Source of the DNA: DATFAS01 sp035254305
GTDB lineage: Bacteria; Bacillota; Bacilli; Aneurinibacillales; RAOX-1
Reading direction: 5' to 3'
DNA length: 32,212 bases
NCBI GenBank assembly: GCA_035254305.1
Contig: DATFAS010000186.1
Coordinates: forward strand, 1 to 32,212
A program made the translations under genes and the position numbers. Shown one piece after another: positions 1 to 8,050 of the stretch (the stretch's first letter is position 1; each line of letters opens with the position of its first letter). A model generated the notes under the pieces. The model saw only the letters and a list, made by a program, of their open reading frames with translations, searched no databases and had not been told where the DNA came from.

Positions 1-11
1 GTAATTTGACG

Positions 12-42
12 AAGCGTTGTAAAAAAAGGAAAAACAACGCTT
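12..42. repeat. 9-bp perfect inverted repeat upstream of the oxidoreductase operon
   Basis: AAGCGTTGT at 12-20 is mirrored by ACAACGCTT at 34-42 around a 13-nt purine-rich spacer. No T-run follows on either strand, so an operator or a remnant of the previous gene's 3' end is as likely as a terminator. It lies about 45 bases upstream of the -35 box of the next promoter. The core arms GAAGCGTT/AACGCTT recur in the terminator that closes the same operon (3551-3580). Confidence 0.6.
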
Positions 43-86
43 ACATAAATTGAAAAGTGAAAAAATGAAACAATTAAAAATGCCTG

Positions 87-115
87 TTGTTATGAAAAAA
101 ATAATCTGTTATAAT
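87..115 (+). promoter_or_regulatory. SigA-type promoter for the 2-oxoacid oxidoreductase operon
   Basis: TTGTTA at 87-92 and a perfect TATAAT at 110-115 are separated by 17 nt, and a TG one base before the -10 makes it an extended -10 promoter. Transcription would begin near 122, leaving a leader of about 90 nt before the first gene. No competing promoter of this quality is seen in the 212 bases ahead of the operon. Confidence 0.75.
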
Positions 116-212
116 TCATTTTAGAAATAGCTGAATCTTTAGAATTGAAATTAACATTAACACTAATTAAATAGGGTTAATTGGATAAGTATCTACCGGG
201 GAGGGAACGTAA

Positions 213-1217
213 ATGTCAATATTGCCAAAGAAGAATGATTTAGGCTTCTTTGAAATTCGTTTAGAGTCCATAGGGGGCCTTGGAGCAAATCTTGCGGGTA
301 AGATGCTTGCTGAAGCAGGAGTTATGGGTCTTGGGATGTATGGAATGAATTTTTCTTCCTATGGATCAGAGAAAAAAGGGTCACCAGTGAAAGCGTTCGT
401 TCGTTTATGTGAACCAGGGACAGATGTTCGTGTTCATAGTCCAATCGTGCAGCCTCATGTAGTTGGTGTTTTCCATGAAGCGTTATATAAGACGATAGAC
501 GTATGCAGCGGAATTTATGCGGATAGCTTGGTTCTCGTGAATACTCGAAGAGACTTTGATGAAGTTCGTAAAGATCTTAAGCTAGACTACGGTACATTAG
601 TTATTGTAGATGCACTCACTATTGCTATGGAAGAGAAGACAAAGGTAAACACGGCAATGCTTGGTGCATTGTTTAGAGTGTGTGATTTTCTTGACCCAGA
701 AGCAATGAAGCAAGTAATTCGTAAAACATTTGAGAAGAAATATCCACATATGGTTGAGCCGAATCTTCGTACCTTCGATAGAGGTTATCAAGAAGTTCGA
801 TTTAAGGAATATGAGGCTCCTGAGGATGCTAAGGATCGTACCTTCACATTGCCAGAACCAGCATTAGGTTATGAAACACAGCCTATGGGAGGAATCGTAG
901 TTAACCCTGGAAATAGTATCTTGAAGGATCTTAGTGGTTCTCGTCAAGGATACCTACCAGAATTCCACCAAGAAAAATGTATTCACTGTGCAGAATGTGA
1001 TACGGTGTGTCCGGATTTATGCTTTGTATGGGAGCAGGGTGCTGATAAGAAGGGTAGACCAACCGCATTCCTTAAAGGAATTGATTATCAATATTGTAAG
1101 GGTTGTCAGAAGTGCGTAGAAGCTTGTCCAACTGAAGCATTAACAACAATGGTTGAAGAACTGGGCTATGCCGATGATCATAGAGTGCCTCAGAAATTTA
1201 TTTTAGCAGCAAAATAA
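213..1217 (+). CDS. 2-oxoacid:ferredoxin oxidoreductase, fused gamma and delta subunits
   Basis: Part of a pyruvate-type oxidoreductase that passes electrons from an oxidised 2-oxoacid to ferredoxin. Residues about 10-200 form the gamma domain (GGLGANLAGKML near the start). Residues about 245-315 are a bacterial-type ferredoxin domain with two complete 4Fe-4S motifs: C256, C259, C262, C266 and C295, C298, C301, C305. In four-subunit enzymes gamma and delta are separate chains, so this is a natural fusion. The ATG has a GGGGAGGG ribosome site at suitable distance. The catalytic alpha-beta chain begins 22 bases after the stop, so the two are surely co-transcribed and form one complex in the cytoplasm. 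The family is clear; the exact substrate (pyruvate or another 2-oxoacid) is inferred from the partner. Confidence 0.9.
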   Translation: MSILPKKNDLGFFEIRLESIGGLGANLAGKMLAEAGVMGLGMYGMNFSSYGSEKKGSPVKAFVRLCEPGTDVRVHSPIVQPHVVGVFHEALYKTIDVCSGIYADSLVLVNTRRDFDEVRKDLKLDYGTLVIVDALTIAMEEKTKVNTAMLGALFRVCDFLDPEAMKQVIRKTFEKKYPHMVEPNLRTFDRGYQEVRFKEYEAPEDAKDRTFTLPEPALGYETQPMGGIVVNPGNSILKDLSGSRQGYLPEFHQEKCIHCAECDTVCPDLCFVWEQGADKKGRPTAFLKGIDYQYCKGCQKCVEACPTEALTTMVEELGYADDHRVPQKFILAAK

Positions 1218-1239
1218 GAATAGGACGGAGGAATCAGTG

Positions 1240-3540
1240 ATGGCAATCGATTATCAGAAGGAACAATCAAGCCTTTCAAATCAAAAACCTACCCAAAAGC
1301 TTGTGTTTGAATCAGGAAATGAAATGGCTGCAATGGCTGCAGCTCAGATTAATTACCATGTTATGGGTTACTTCCCAATTACACCTTCTACAGAGGTGGC
1401 ACAATTCCTCGATTTGATGAAATCGAAAGGGCAGCATGATATTGTGCTTATCCCAACAGATGGAGAGCATGGTTCTGCAGGTAGCTGTTATGGTGCAGCT
1501 GCAGCAGGTGCTCGTGTGTTTAACGCTACTTCAGCTAATGGATTCTTATATATGCTAGAACAGCTTCCTGTACAATCAGGAACACGTTTTCCTATGGTTA
1601 TGAACCTTGTTACTCGGGCAATTAGTGGTCCTCTTGACATCCGCGGAGACCATTCTGATCTATATTATGGCCTTAATATTGGTTGGCCTATTCTACTTGC
1701 TCGCACTCCACAGGCTGTTTATGATATGAATATTATGGCGTTGAAGCTCGCTGAACATCATGATGTGCGTTTACCAGTATTAGTTGCTTATGATGGATTC
1801 TTTACATCCCACCAGAAGCGCCGCGTACAATATTTTGAAGATCGTGAAGTTGTTCAGCAATTTGTTGGTCCACAGCCAAGAGAGTACAATTTTGCACTAG
1901 ATCCTGCAAATCCTGTGACAATCGGCCCATACATGAATGATCCTGATCTTATCAATAACAATTACCAACAATCTAAGGCAATGTATAATGCTTATGATGT
2001 GTTTAAACAAATTGCAAAAGAATACGCAGAAGTTTCTGGAAGAGAATATCCGGTTCTTGATCTCTATCGTATGGAAGATGCGGATGTTGCGGTATTCCTT
2101 ATCAACTCTGCAGCTGAGACAGCAAAAGATGTTGTAGATCACTTGCGTAATCAAGGCTTGAAAGTAGGGGTTATCAGCCCGAACATGATTCGCCCATTCC
2201 CTGCTAAGGAAATTGCAGAGGCGCTTAAGAACGTTAAAGCTATTGTAGTTGGAGAACGTGCTGACTCTTATGGTGGTCATGGTGCCAACATGACTCATGA
2301 GATTAAGGCAACTCTTCAGGATGATAAAAATACAGCCATCGTTATTAGCCGAATCTTCGGTGTTGGGGGTAAGGATTTCTATGCTCAAGATGCAGAGAAT
2401 TTCTTCCGTTTAGGTCTAGATGCCATTGAAAAAGGTTATGCTGAGAAGCCTTTTGATTACTATGGTCAGGTGCCAGGTAAAGGAGAAATAGTACCTAAAC
2501 GAGTTCTTGAGCCATTATATGGTGATGCATTTAAATCAGGGCTCATTTCTGTAACACAAAATGAAGAAACGGGTAAGCTTGATGTGAAGATTCCACCGCT
2601 TCGCAACTTAACTACGAAGCCTAAGCGTATTGCTCCAGGACACGGTGCTTGTCCAGGATGCGGAATTTTCCCAGGCCTTGAATTATTCTTCAAAGGGATT
2701 GAAGGAGATATCGTTGCCTTATTCCAAACAGGTTGTGCATTCGTTGTAACAACAGGATATCCGTATAGTTCACATAAGCAATCCTTTATCCACAATCTAT
2801 TCCAAAATGGCGCTGCTACCCTATCAGGGATGGTAGAGGCATTCTACGAATTGAAACGACGTGGTGAAATTCAAGTTTCAGACGATTTTACCTTTGTTAT
2901 GGTTACTGGTGACGGAGGTATGGATATTGGAATGGGTCCTGCAATTGGGGCAGCACTTCGTGGACATAAGCTTATCATTCTTGAGTATGATAACGAAGGT
3001 TACATGAATACAGGAAGTCAGCAATCTTATTCAACACCACTTGGTCATATGACATCCACTTCGAATGTTGGTAAGAAACAAGTGGGGAAAACCTTCCACC
3101 ACAAAGATACTGTACAAATTATGGCTTCTACAAATATTCCTTATGTCTTCACAGGTTCTGAAGCCTTCCCTCAGGATCTAGTTAAGAAAGGTGCAAAAGC
3201 ACAATGGTATGCACAGAACGTGGGAACTGTTTATGGTAAGATCTTGATTGCATGTCCATTAAACTGGAAATCTCCTGATGAGCAAGGTGCAAACATTGTA
3301 GGTACTGCGGTAAATACATGCTTCTTCCCGTTATATGAGGTTGAGAATGGAATTACGACCATCACCTATGATCCTGAAGAAAAAGGAAAACGTGTAGATG
3401 TGTTCGAATGGGTAAATTCCATGGGTAAAACAAAGCATCTAACGAAGCCGGAGAATGCTGGATTACTTGATCAATTCCGTCAGGAAGTTGAAAGACGTTG
3501 GAGAAGACTTAAAGAAAAACATCAAAACCCTTATCTATAA
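1240..3540 (+). CDS. 2-oxoacid (probably pyruvate):ferredoxin oxidoreductase, fused alpha and beta subunits
   Basis: The catalytic chain, 766 residues. The alpha half (about 20-400) has PITPS at 46-50 and RGDHSD at 135-140; the latter resembles the GDHSD/GDHQD segment of pyruvate:ferredoxin oxidoreductases. The beta half (about 460-720) carries the thiamine-diphosphate site GDGGMDIG (557-564) with a following N, and likely 4Fe-4S ligands C471 and C474 (CPGCG), C499 and C673. The enzyme would interconvert pyruvate plus CoA and acetyl-CoA plus CO2. An in-frame GTG lies just before the chosen ATG; the ATG sits 8 nt from GGAGG (1227-1231), the GTG only 5. Single-chain PFOR joins all domains and four-subunit forms split all; this alpha-beta plus gamma-delta split is an intermediate arrangement. 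Pyruvate is the best guess, not proven. Confidence 0.9.
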   Translation: MAIDYQKEQSSLSNQKPTQKLVFESGNEMAAMAAAQINYHVMGYFPITPSTEVAQFLDLMKSKGQHDIVLIPTDGEHGSAGSCYGAAAAGARVFNATSANGFLYMLEQLPVQSGTRFPMVMNLVTRAISGPLDIRGDHSDLYYGLNIGWPILLARTPQAVYDMNIMALKLAEHHDVRLPVLVAYDGFFTSHQKRRVQYFEDREVVQQFVGPQPREYNFALDPANPVTIGPYMNDPDLINNNYQQSKAMYNAYDVFKQIAKEYAEVSGREYPVLDLYRMEDADVAVFLINSAAETAKDVVDHLRNQGLKVGVISPNMIRPFPAKEIAEALKNVKAIVVGERADSYGGHGANMTHEIKATLQDDKNTAIVISRIFGVGGKDFYAQDAENFFRLGLDAIEKGYAEKPFDYYGQVPGKGEIVPKRVLEPLYGDAFKSGLISVTQNEETGKLDVKIPPLRNLTTKPKRIAPGHGACPGCGIFPGLELFFKGIEGDIVALFQTGCAFVVTTGYPYSSHKQSFIHNLFQNGAATLSGMVEAFYELKRRGEIQVSDDFTFVMVTGDGGMDIGMGPAIGAALRGHKLIILEYDNEGYMNTGSQQSYSTPLGHMTSTSNVGKKQVGKTFHHKDTVQIMASTNIPYVFTGSEAFPQDLVKKGAKAQWYAQNVGTVYGKILIACPLNWKSPDEQGANIVGTAVNTCFFPLYEVENGITTITYDPEEKGKRVDVFEWVNSMGKTKHLTKPENAGLLDQFRQEVERRWRRLKEKHQNPYL

Positions 3541-3550
3541 TTGGTAAGAG

Positions 3551-3584
3551 GAAGCGTTTGGCCAAGTGGCTGAACGCTTCTTTT
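3551..3584 (+). terminator. Rho-independent terminator after the oxidoreductase operon
   Basis: GAAGCGTT (3551-3558) pairs with AACGCTTC (3573-3580), with an inner GCC/GGC pair, followed by TTTT. It lies 10 bases after the stop of the alpha-beta gene. Confidence 0.8.
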
Positions 3585-3664
3585 CATAAAGAGACAAACA
3601 CCTAATCCCCTCCATATGAATAGTTCTGAAGGAAAAGGCCTTTAAACACGAGGAGGAGGTTCGA

Positions 3665-4948
3665 ATGCAAATTCATGTTGTTCAACCGGGTCAATCTCTT
3701 TTTGCCATTGCACAAGTCTATAGTACAACACCAACCGCGTTAGCAAGTGCTAACCAACTAAACCCGAATCAAAGCCTGGTTGTCGGCCAGTCACTAGTGA
3801 TCCCGATTGCTGGTATGTACTATTGGGTACAAGCGGGCGATAGCTTATTTACCATCGCAAGACGTTTTAATACTACTCCACGGGCTCTCGCGCGAGCAAA
3901 TCGTATTCAACTCACTCAGTCGCTAATGCCTGGTTTTAGAATCTATATTCCATCATTGCCCAAGAGATCAGCAGAATTCAATGCTTATGTAGAGGCAAGA
4001 AACGAAGCATCAGCCCAATCATTAAAAAAATATGTTCAAGAGGCTGCACCAAGACTCACTTATTTGGCTCCGTTCAGTTTCGAAATCCAAAGGGATGGTA
4101 GTTTAAAACCACCAATACTTGATGATTTTCCATCTATTGCTACCCAAAATGGTGTAGTTACCATGTTGGTTGTAACAAACAAGGAACAAGATCAATTTAG
4201 TCCTGAACTATCACATGTTTTTTTGACGAACAATGAAATACAAAATAAACTTCTAGATAATGTAATTGCTACAGCTAAAAGACTAGGCTTACGTGATATT
4301 CATTGGGATATAGAACATGTATTACCTAGCGATCGAGAAGCCTATAATGCTTTTCTTCGAAAAGCAGCAGACCGAATACATGGTGAAGGATTTTTAATGT
4401 CAACGGCATTAGCTCCTAAGGTTAGTGATCAGCAACAGGGTGAATGGTATACAGCACATGATTACGCGGCACACGGTCGAGTTGCGGATTTTGTTGTTAT
4501 TATGACCTATGAGTGGGGGTATTCGGGAGGGCCGGCCATGCCCGTCTCACCTATTGACCAAGTTGAAAAAGTGATAAGATACGCAATGACGAAAATGCCT
4601 GCTTCAAAAATCTTAATGGGCCAAAATCTATATGGATATGATTGGACTTTGCCTTTTGTTCAAGGGAGTGTAGCAAAAGCTGTTAGCCCTCAAGAAGCGA
4701 TTGATGTAGCTAGAAGGTATAATGTACCTATACTTTATGATCCGAAAGCACAAGCTCCACACTTTGGTTACTCTGATGAGCAAGGTAAACGGCATATCGT
4801 CTGGTTTGAAGATGCCAGATCCATACAAGCTAAATTCAATTTAGTAAAAAGACTCGGATTAAGAGGTATGAGTTATTGGAAGTTAGGCTTGGAGTTTCCA
4901 CAAAATTGGTTATTAATAGATGATAATTTTAATGTCCTAAAGAAATAA
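3665..4948 (+). CDS. sleL: Spore cortex-lytic glycosidase, SleL/YaaH family
   Basis: A 427-residue protein with two N-terminal LysM peptidoglycan-binding repeats (about 1-47 and 52-96) and a glycoside hydrolase 18 domain (about 105-427). In the family it is an N-acetylglucosaminidase that trims cortex fragments during germination; there is no signal peptide, as usual for SleL, which is deposited on the spore from the mother cell. The catalytic strand is D211-I-H-W-D215-I-E217, so the D-x-E pair is intact, with His at the position four before the glutamate. MTYEWGYSGGP (280-290) is also typical of the family. AGGAGGAGG precedes the ATG. The gene stands alone, with a terminator upstream. Length and domain order match SleL well; other LysM-GH18 spore enzymes (YdhD, YvbX types) are less likely. 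Confidence 0.85.
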   Translation: MQIHVVQPGQSLFAIAQVYSTTPTALASANQLNPNQSLVVGQSLVIPIAGMYYWVQAGDSLFTIARRFNTTPRALARANRIQLTQSLMPGFRIYIPSLPKRSAEFNAYVEARNEASAQSLKKYVQEAAPRLTYLAPFSFEIQRDGSLKPPILDDFPSIATQNGVVTMLVVTNKEQDQFSPELSHVFLTNNEIQNKLLDNVIATAKRLGLRDIHWDIEHVLPSDREAYNAFLRKAADRIHGEGFLMSTALAPKVSDQQQGEWYTAHDYAAHGRVADFVVIMTYEWGYSGGPAMPVSPIDQVEKVIRYAMTKMPASKILMGQNLYGYDWTLPFVQGSVAKAVSPQEAIDVARRYNVPILYDPKAQAPHFGYSDEQGKRHIVWFEDARSIQAKFNLVKRLGLRGMSYWKLGLEFPQNWLLIDDNFNVLKK

Positions 4949-4961
4949 GAATCAAAAGAAT

Positions 4962-5002
4962 AACCTCCTGACAAGATTAATATAGTTGTGAAAAGGAGGG
5001 TT
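4962..5002 (+). promoter_or_regulatory. Possible ribosome-site-sequestering hairpin
   Basis: AACCTCCT at 4962-4969 is complementary to AGGAGGGTT at 4994-5002 with one bulged G. The right arm is the Shine-Dalgarno site of the next gene (ATG at 5009). If transcribed together, the arms would mask the ribosome site. It could be chance, as anti-SD hexamers are short. Confidence 0.4.
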
Positions 5003-5008
5003 CTCTTG

Positions 5009-5437
5009 ATGGTATGGCACGTGACAATACTATTTCTTTCCTGGACTTTTGCTTTTATAGCAGAAAAAATTTTCCCCAAGGCATATTATGCACTTCACTT
5101 GTCTTCCCATTGGTTATCCTATCTTTTCTTTAGGCCCGTACAACTTTTTTTCTCCATTTTTTTGTATCTTTTGGCCTTGTTTATTATTAGGCATATTACT
5201 CTATTTCATGCTAAAATAATTTTAGGACGAGGAAATTTTTTTAACAAAAAATCAATCAAAAGCTTGGTTCCACTTCTCCTTGGTCTTTTGATTTTATTAT
5301 TTTTGTTAAGACGACAGTTACTACCAACTCTCCTGCCTCTAGGAGGAATGCTTATTTACGATGGTTACCGGGCCTATGGAGAATTTCGCAGGATGAAGCG
5401 ACTGAAATCAGCCTTTCGCCCTTCTCTTCCAAAATAG
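5009..5437 (+). CDS. Hypothetical small membrane protein
   Basis: I do not recognise this 142-residue protein. It has three or four strongly hydrophobic stretches: an N-terminal one (about 2-22), one around 40-60 (FFSIFLYLLALFIIRH) and a long pair around 80-125 separated by basic residues (LLRRQLLP). The C-terminal tail is rich in Arg and Lys and is probably cytoplasmic. The open frame extends upstream to a GTG at 4988, but the ribosome site AGGAGGG (4994-5000) lies inside that extension and fits the ATG at 5009 (8 nt) or the TTG at 5006 (5 nt), so I chose 5009. It lies between sleL and the mecA-like gene on the same strand, with no clear terminator before it. Confidence 0.7.
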   Translation: MVWHVTILFLSWTFAFIAEKIFPKAYYALHLSSHWLSYLFFRPVQLFFSIFLYLLALFIIRHITLFHAKIILGRGNFFNKKSIKSLVPLLLGLLILLFLLRRQLLPTLLPLGGMLIYDGYRAYGEFRRMKRLKSAFRPSLPK

Positions 5438-5464
5438 CTATCCATCTTAGATTTGCAGAATGCT

Positions 5465-5499
5465 GTTGAACTGTATCTATTTTTAGATGTTGTTTCAAC
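5465..5499 (+). other. Imperfect hairpin in the gap before the mecA-like gene
   Basis: GTTGAA (5465-5470) pairs with TTCAAC (5494-5499), with an inner ATCTA/TAGAT stem around TTTT. No T-run follows, so it is at best a weak or processed 3' end. The rest of the 170-base gap shows nothing I can name. Confidence 0.35.
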
Positions 5500-5608
5500 T
5501 ATAGCGGACATGGTATCATAGAAAAAATTAATAGATACGAATCTAGAACATGAAATAGCTTTGATTCATAATCTATAGTACTACCGGATTGGCAAGGGAG
5601 GGTCGTGT

Positions 5609-6208
5609 ATGCGTGTTGAACGCCTAAGTCAAGATAAAATAAGGATTTTTTTAACATTCGATGATCTACATGAAAGAGGAATTGAAAAAGAAGACATATG
5701 GCGTGACATTCCGAAGGTACATGATTTGTTCAATGATATGATGGAGCAAGCCTATACCGAGTTAGGCTTTGAAGTTATGGGACCAGTAGCCGTTGAAGTC
5801 TTTGCTTTGCCAGCGCAAGGAATGGTAGTCATTGTGACCCGTGGTAGAAACCAATCTGCTTCTGAGGAAGACGTGGATTATGATGATGACATCTATGAAA
5901 TGGAAGTAACACTTGAAGAGAGTGAAGATATCATTTACTACTTCCATGATTTCGAGCATTTGCTTGAAGCATGTCATAGAATTCATAATATGTTACCTGA
6001 AGGCGGAAGTGTATATAAATATAATAATCGATATTATTTCTTTCTTGATGAGATTGAGATGGAAAATCAACAGTTATATCATGGCTTGATTGCAATTCTA
6101 TCTGAGTATGGTGAAGCTTCAACCGTAACTAAACATGTCCTTGCTGAATATGGGGATCCGATCGTGAAGAAAGATGCAGTGAAGGTGCTTTGTCAATATT
6201 TTAAGTAA
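5609..6208 (+). CDS. mecA: Adaptor protein of the MecA/YpbH family
   Basis: MecA-type adaptors bring substrates to the ClpC-ClpP protease; in B. subtilis MecA controls competence factor ComK, and the paralogue YpbH lies near prsW and sleB, as here. The 199-residue protein has the N-terminal substrate-recognition domain (MRVERLSQDKIRIFLTFDDL, then GIEKEDIW), an acidic linker about 83-96 (EEDVDYDDDIYEMEV) and the C-terminal ClpC-binding domain (about 97-199). The start ATG is preceded by AAGGGAGGG. By position it could be the YpbH paralogue rather than MecA itself; sequence alone does not let me choose. It is monocistronic, ending in a terminator. Confidence 0.85.
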   Translation: MRVERLSQDKIRIFLTFDDLHERGIEKEDIWRDIPKVHDLFNDMMEQAYTELGFEVMGPVAVEVFALPAQGMVVIVTRGRNQSASEEDVDYDDDIYEMEVTLEESEDIIYYFHDFEHLLEACHRIHNMLPEGGSVYKYNNRYYFFLDEIEMENQQLYHGLIAILSEYGEASTVTKHVLAEYGDPIVKKDAVKVLCQYFK

Positions 6209-6240
6209 CACATGTGGATCACCCATCCAATTATTTAAGA

Positions 6241-6279
6241 GGTCTTGCCTTAAACATTTTTTATAGGCAAGGCCTTTTT
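6241..6279 (+). terminator. Terminator after the mecA-like gene
   Basis: GGTCTTGCCT (6241-6250) pairs with AGGCAAGGCC (6265-6274) with one G-U pair, followed by TTTTT. Confidence 0.85.
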
Positions 6280-6355
6280 ACCTAAACTCGATCATAAAAA
6301 TAATAAACACTTGAACATTTTATCAAGTCAGATATGTAAGTGGAGGAATGTAAAC

Positions 6356-7879
6356 ATGGAGAAAAAAGAAGTAGGAATATCCTTACCGCGTAGAATTTCT
6401 AGTGAGGACCTAAATAAATTGCATGCTTACTACCGTAAAAATATAACTTCAGAAGCCTTAGCCTACCTGAAAAGACGTGGAATTAGTGAAGAGAGTGTAG
6501 AAGCCTTTGAGCTTGGCTTTGAACCCTATCAGATTGGCTTTCAAACCGGAAGGGGGATGCTAGGGGGGTATTTTACTAATTACATAGTCTTTCCTATTAA
6601 GAATACCGAGGGTGAACTTGTCGATCTTGTAGGTCGAACCATTCTTGAAGAAAAGCCAAAGTATAAGAATTTAGTTGGAAAAAATGATACTTTTTTTAAT
6701 GAAAACATTATTGATCAATCGGATGATATTTTGTTGTGCAAAAATGTATTTGATGTCCTGTCCTTAGAGCAGGTTGACCTACCCGCAATTTGCCTTCCGG
6801 ATTCTTCCTCCTTTAAGGACATACATGCTGAGAAATTAGCGGGAAAACGAGTGTTCATTTGTTATCCTAATGACGAGGCAGGAAGGCGAGAAAGCAAAAA
6901 AATTAGTGTGCTCCTACAGGAAATCGTAAAAGAAGTCTATACTGTTTATTTACCAGAAGGCTTTAGAGATGTGAATTATTTCTTTATTCAGGTGAAAAAC
7001 CCTACAGAAAATTTCCACTTACTTTTAGGAGAAACCGTTGAAGAAAGCCTTAAGGTTCCAGTTTCTCCTGACGTACGCAATTTAGTTGTTTTTCTAGAGG
7101 AATATCAAAAAAGAAATAATGGAGATGTACAGGGGACTCCTACCGGATTTACGTGTCTTGATCAATTATTATTCGGTGGCTTGCGCACAGGTTTACACTT
7201 AATCGTTGGTTCGGTTTCATCTGGGAAATCAATGTTTATTCGTCAGATTGCTGATCAAATGGCTGCAAATGAGGTTCCAATCGTGTATGTAACCTGGGAC
7301 ATGACGGGGTTTGAATTATGGGCGAGAAGCATGGCCCGTCTGTTGCAAACGTCTCCACAAGATATCCTAACAGGAAAGATACCAATGGATAAAGTCAACC
7401 AAGCAAATCAGTCCTATGCCTCTATAGCCAAGAATTTGTGGACATTGGAAGGATCTATGGATACAACATTAGATGAGGTGGCAGACTACGTGGAAAGGAT
7501 TATTCAATCAATAGGGCGTGTACCGGTTGTTTTCATTGATCATCTTTACCGTATACCTATTCGAGGTAAAGAAGGAACGGCTATACACCTGCAGCTTCCA
7601 CTTATCGCTTATCAACTACACCAATGGTCAAGACAGTGGGATACGCCGATTGTAGTGATTGTCCCTGCCCAAATAGAGCAAACCCAAGCTATCTCTTTTG
7701 TGGAAGGGGCTGCAGATGTTATTTTACAATTAGATACCAGTAAGGAACCCTGCGAAGCCAAGGATCGGAAGAAGATTGCTGTTCATGTGAAGAAAAATAG
7801 AAATGGTACATTAGGTAAAGTGTTCATGGTTTTTGATAAAGAGAAGGCAACCTTTAATCCGTCTGAAGGTATTAGGTAA
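6356..7879 (+). CDS. Twinkle-like protein: degenerate TOPRIM domain fused to a DnaB-type ATPase
   Basis: A 507-residue protein with the layout of Twinkle or T7 gp4 but no zinc-binding domain. Residues about 25-110 resemble the DnaG catalytic-core N-terminal region (SEALAYLKRRGIS, FPIKNTEGELVDLVGR). Residues about 120-210 are a TOPRIM fold whose catalytic residues are lost: the usual E-G is K129-N130, and the D-x-D-E-A-G motif reads P171-N-D-E-A-G. Residues about 260-500 are a DnaB/RecA-type ATPase: Walker A GSVSSGKS (285-292), Walker B VVFID (391-395), and KKNRNGTLG (479-487), as in DnaB. The DnaB catalytic glutamate is Asp315 (VTWDM). Priming activity is therefore unlikely; DNA-dependent ATPase, helicase or loader activity is inferred. 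The open frame runs to a TTG at 6311, but GGAGGA (6342-6347) fits the ATG at 6356. It stands alone between two terminators, which suggests an acquired or domesticated gene. Confidence 0.8.
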   Translation: MEKKEVGISLPRRISSEDLNKLHAYYRKNITSEALAYLKRRGISEESVEAFELGFEPYQIGFQTGRGMLGGYFTNYIVFPIKNTEGELVDLVGRTILEEKPKYKNLVGKNDTFFNENIIDQSDDILLCKNVFDVLSLEQVDLPAICLPDSSSFKDIHAEKLAGKRVFICYPNDEAGRRESKKISVLLQEIVKEVYTVYLPEGFRDVNYFFIQVKNPTENFHLLLGETVEESLKVPVSPDVRNLVVFLEEYQKRNNGDVQGTPTGFTCLDQLLFGGLRTGLHLIVGSVSSGKSMFIRQIADQMAANEVPIVYVTWDMTGFELWARSMARLLQTSPQDILTGKIPMDKVNQANQSYASIAKNLWTLEGSMDTTLDEVADYVERIIQSIGRVPVVFIDHLYRIPIRGKEGTAIHLQLPLIAYQLHQWSRQWDTPIVVIVPAQIEQTQAISFVEGAADVILQLDTSKEPCEAKDRKKIAVHVKKNRNGTLGKVFMVFDKEKATFNPSEGIR

Positions 7880-7910
7880 ATAAATCCCTTTCGAGGGATT
7901 TATTTAAATT
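7878..7910 (+). terminator. Terminator overlapping the stop codon of the Twinkle-like gene
   Basis: A perfect 12-bp stem, AAATAAATCCCT (7878-7889) and AGGGATTTATTT (7894-7905), with a TTCG tetraloop. The first arm starts inside the TAA stop codon. Confidence 0.8.
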
Positions 7911-7992
7911 TTAGCGGAATCTTCTCTGAATATCATCATTGCATGGGTGTAACTTTTAACCAGTATATCCGCATAGATTCGTTATTCTATAA

Positions 7993-8022
7993 TTGATCAA
8001 TCCATGTTACCATGAGTATAGT
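7993..8022 (+). promoter_or_regulatory. Candidate SigA promoter for prsW
   Basis: TTGATC (7993-7998) and TATAGT (8017-8022) are spaced by 18 nt, 29 bases before the start codon. A second TATAAT occurs at 7988-7993 without a good -35. Confidence 0.45.
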
Positions 8023-8050
8023 TGGTGATTAAAGAAGAGGGGATTATAAC

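Noticed and set aside
1897..2388. 163-codon frame on the minus strand inside the alpha-beta oxidoreductase gene
   Set aside because: It lies wholly within a strongly conserved gene on the other strand, has no convincing ribosome site and codes for a Cys/Ile-rich, unfamiliar sequence.
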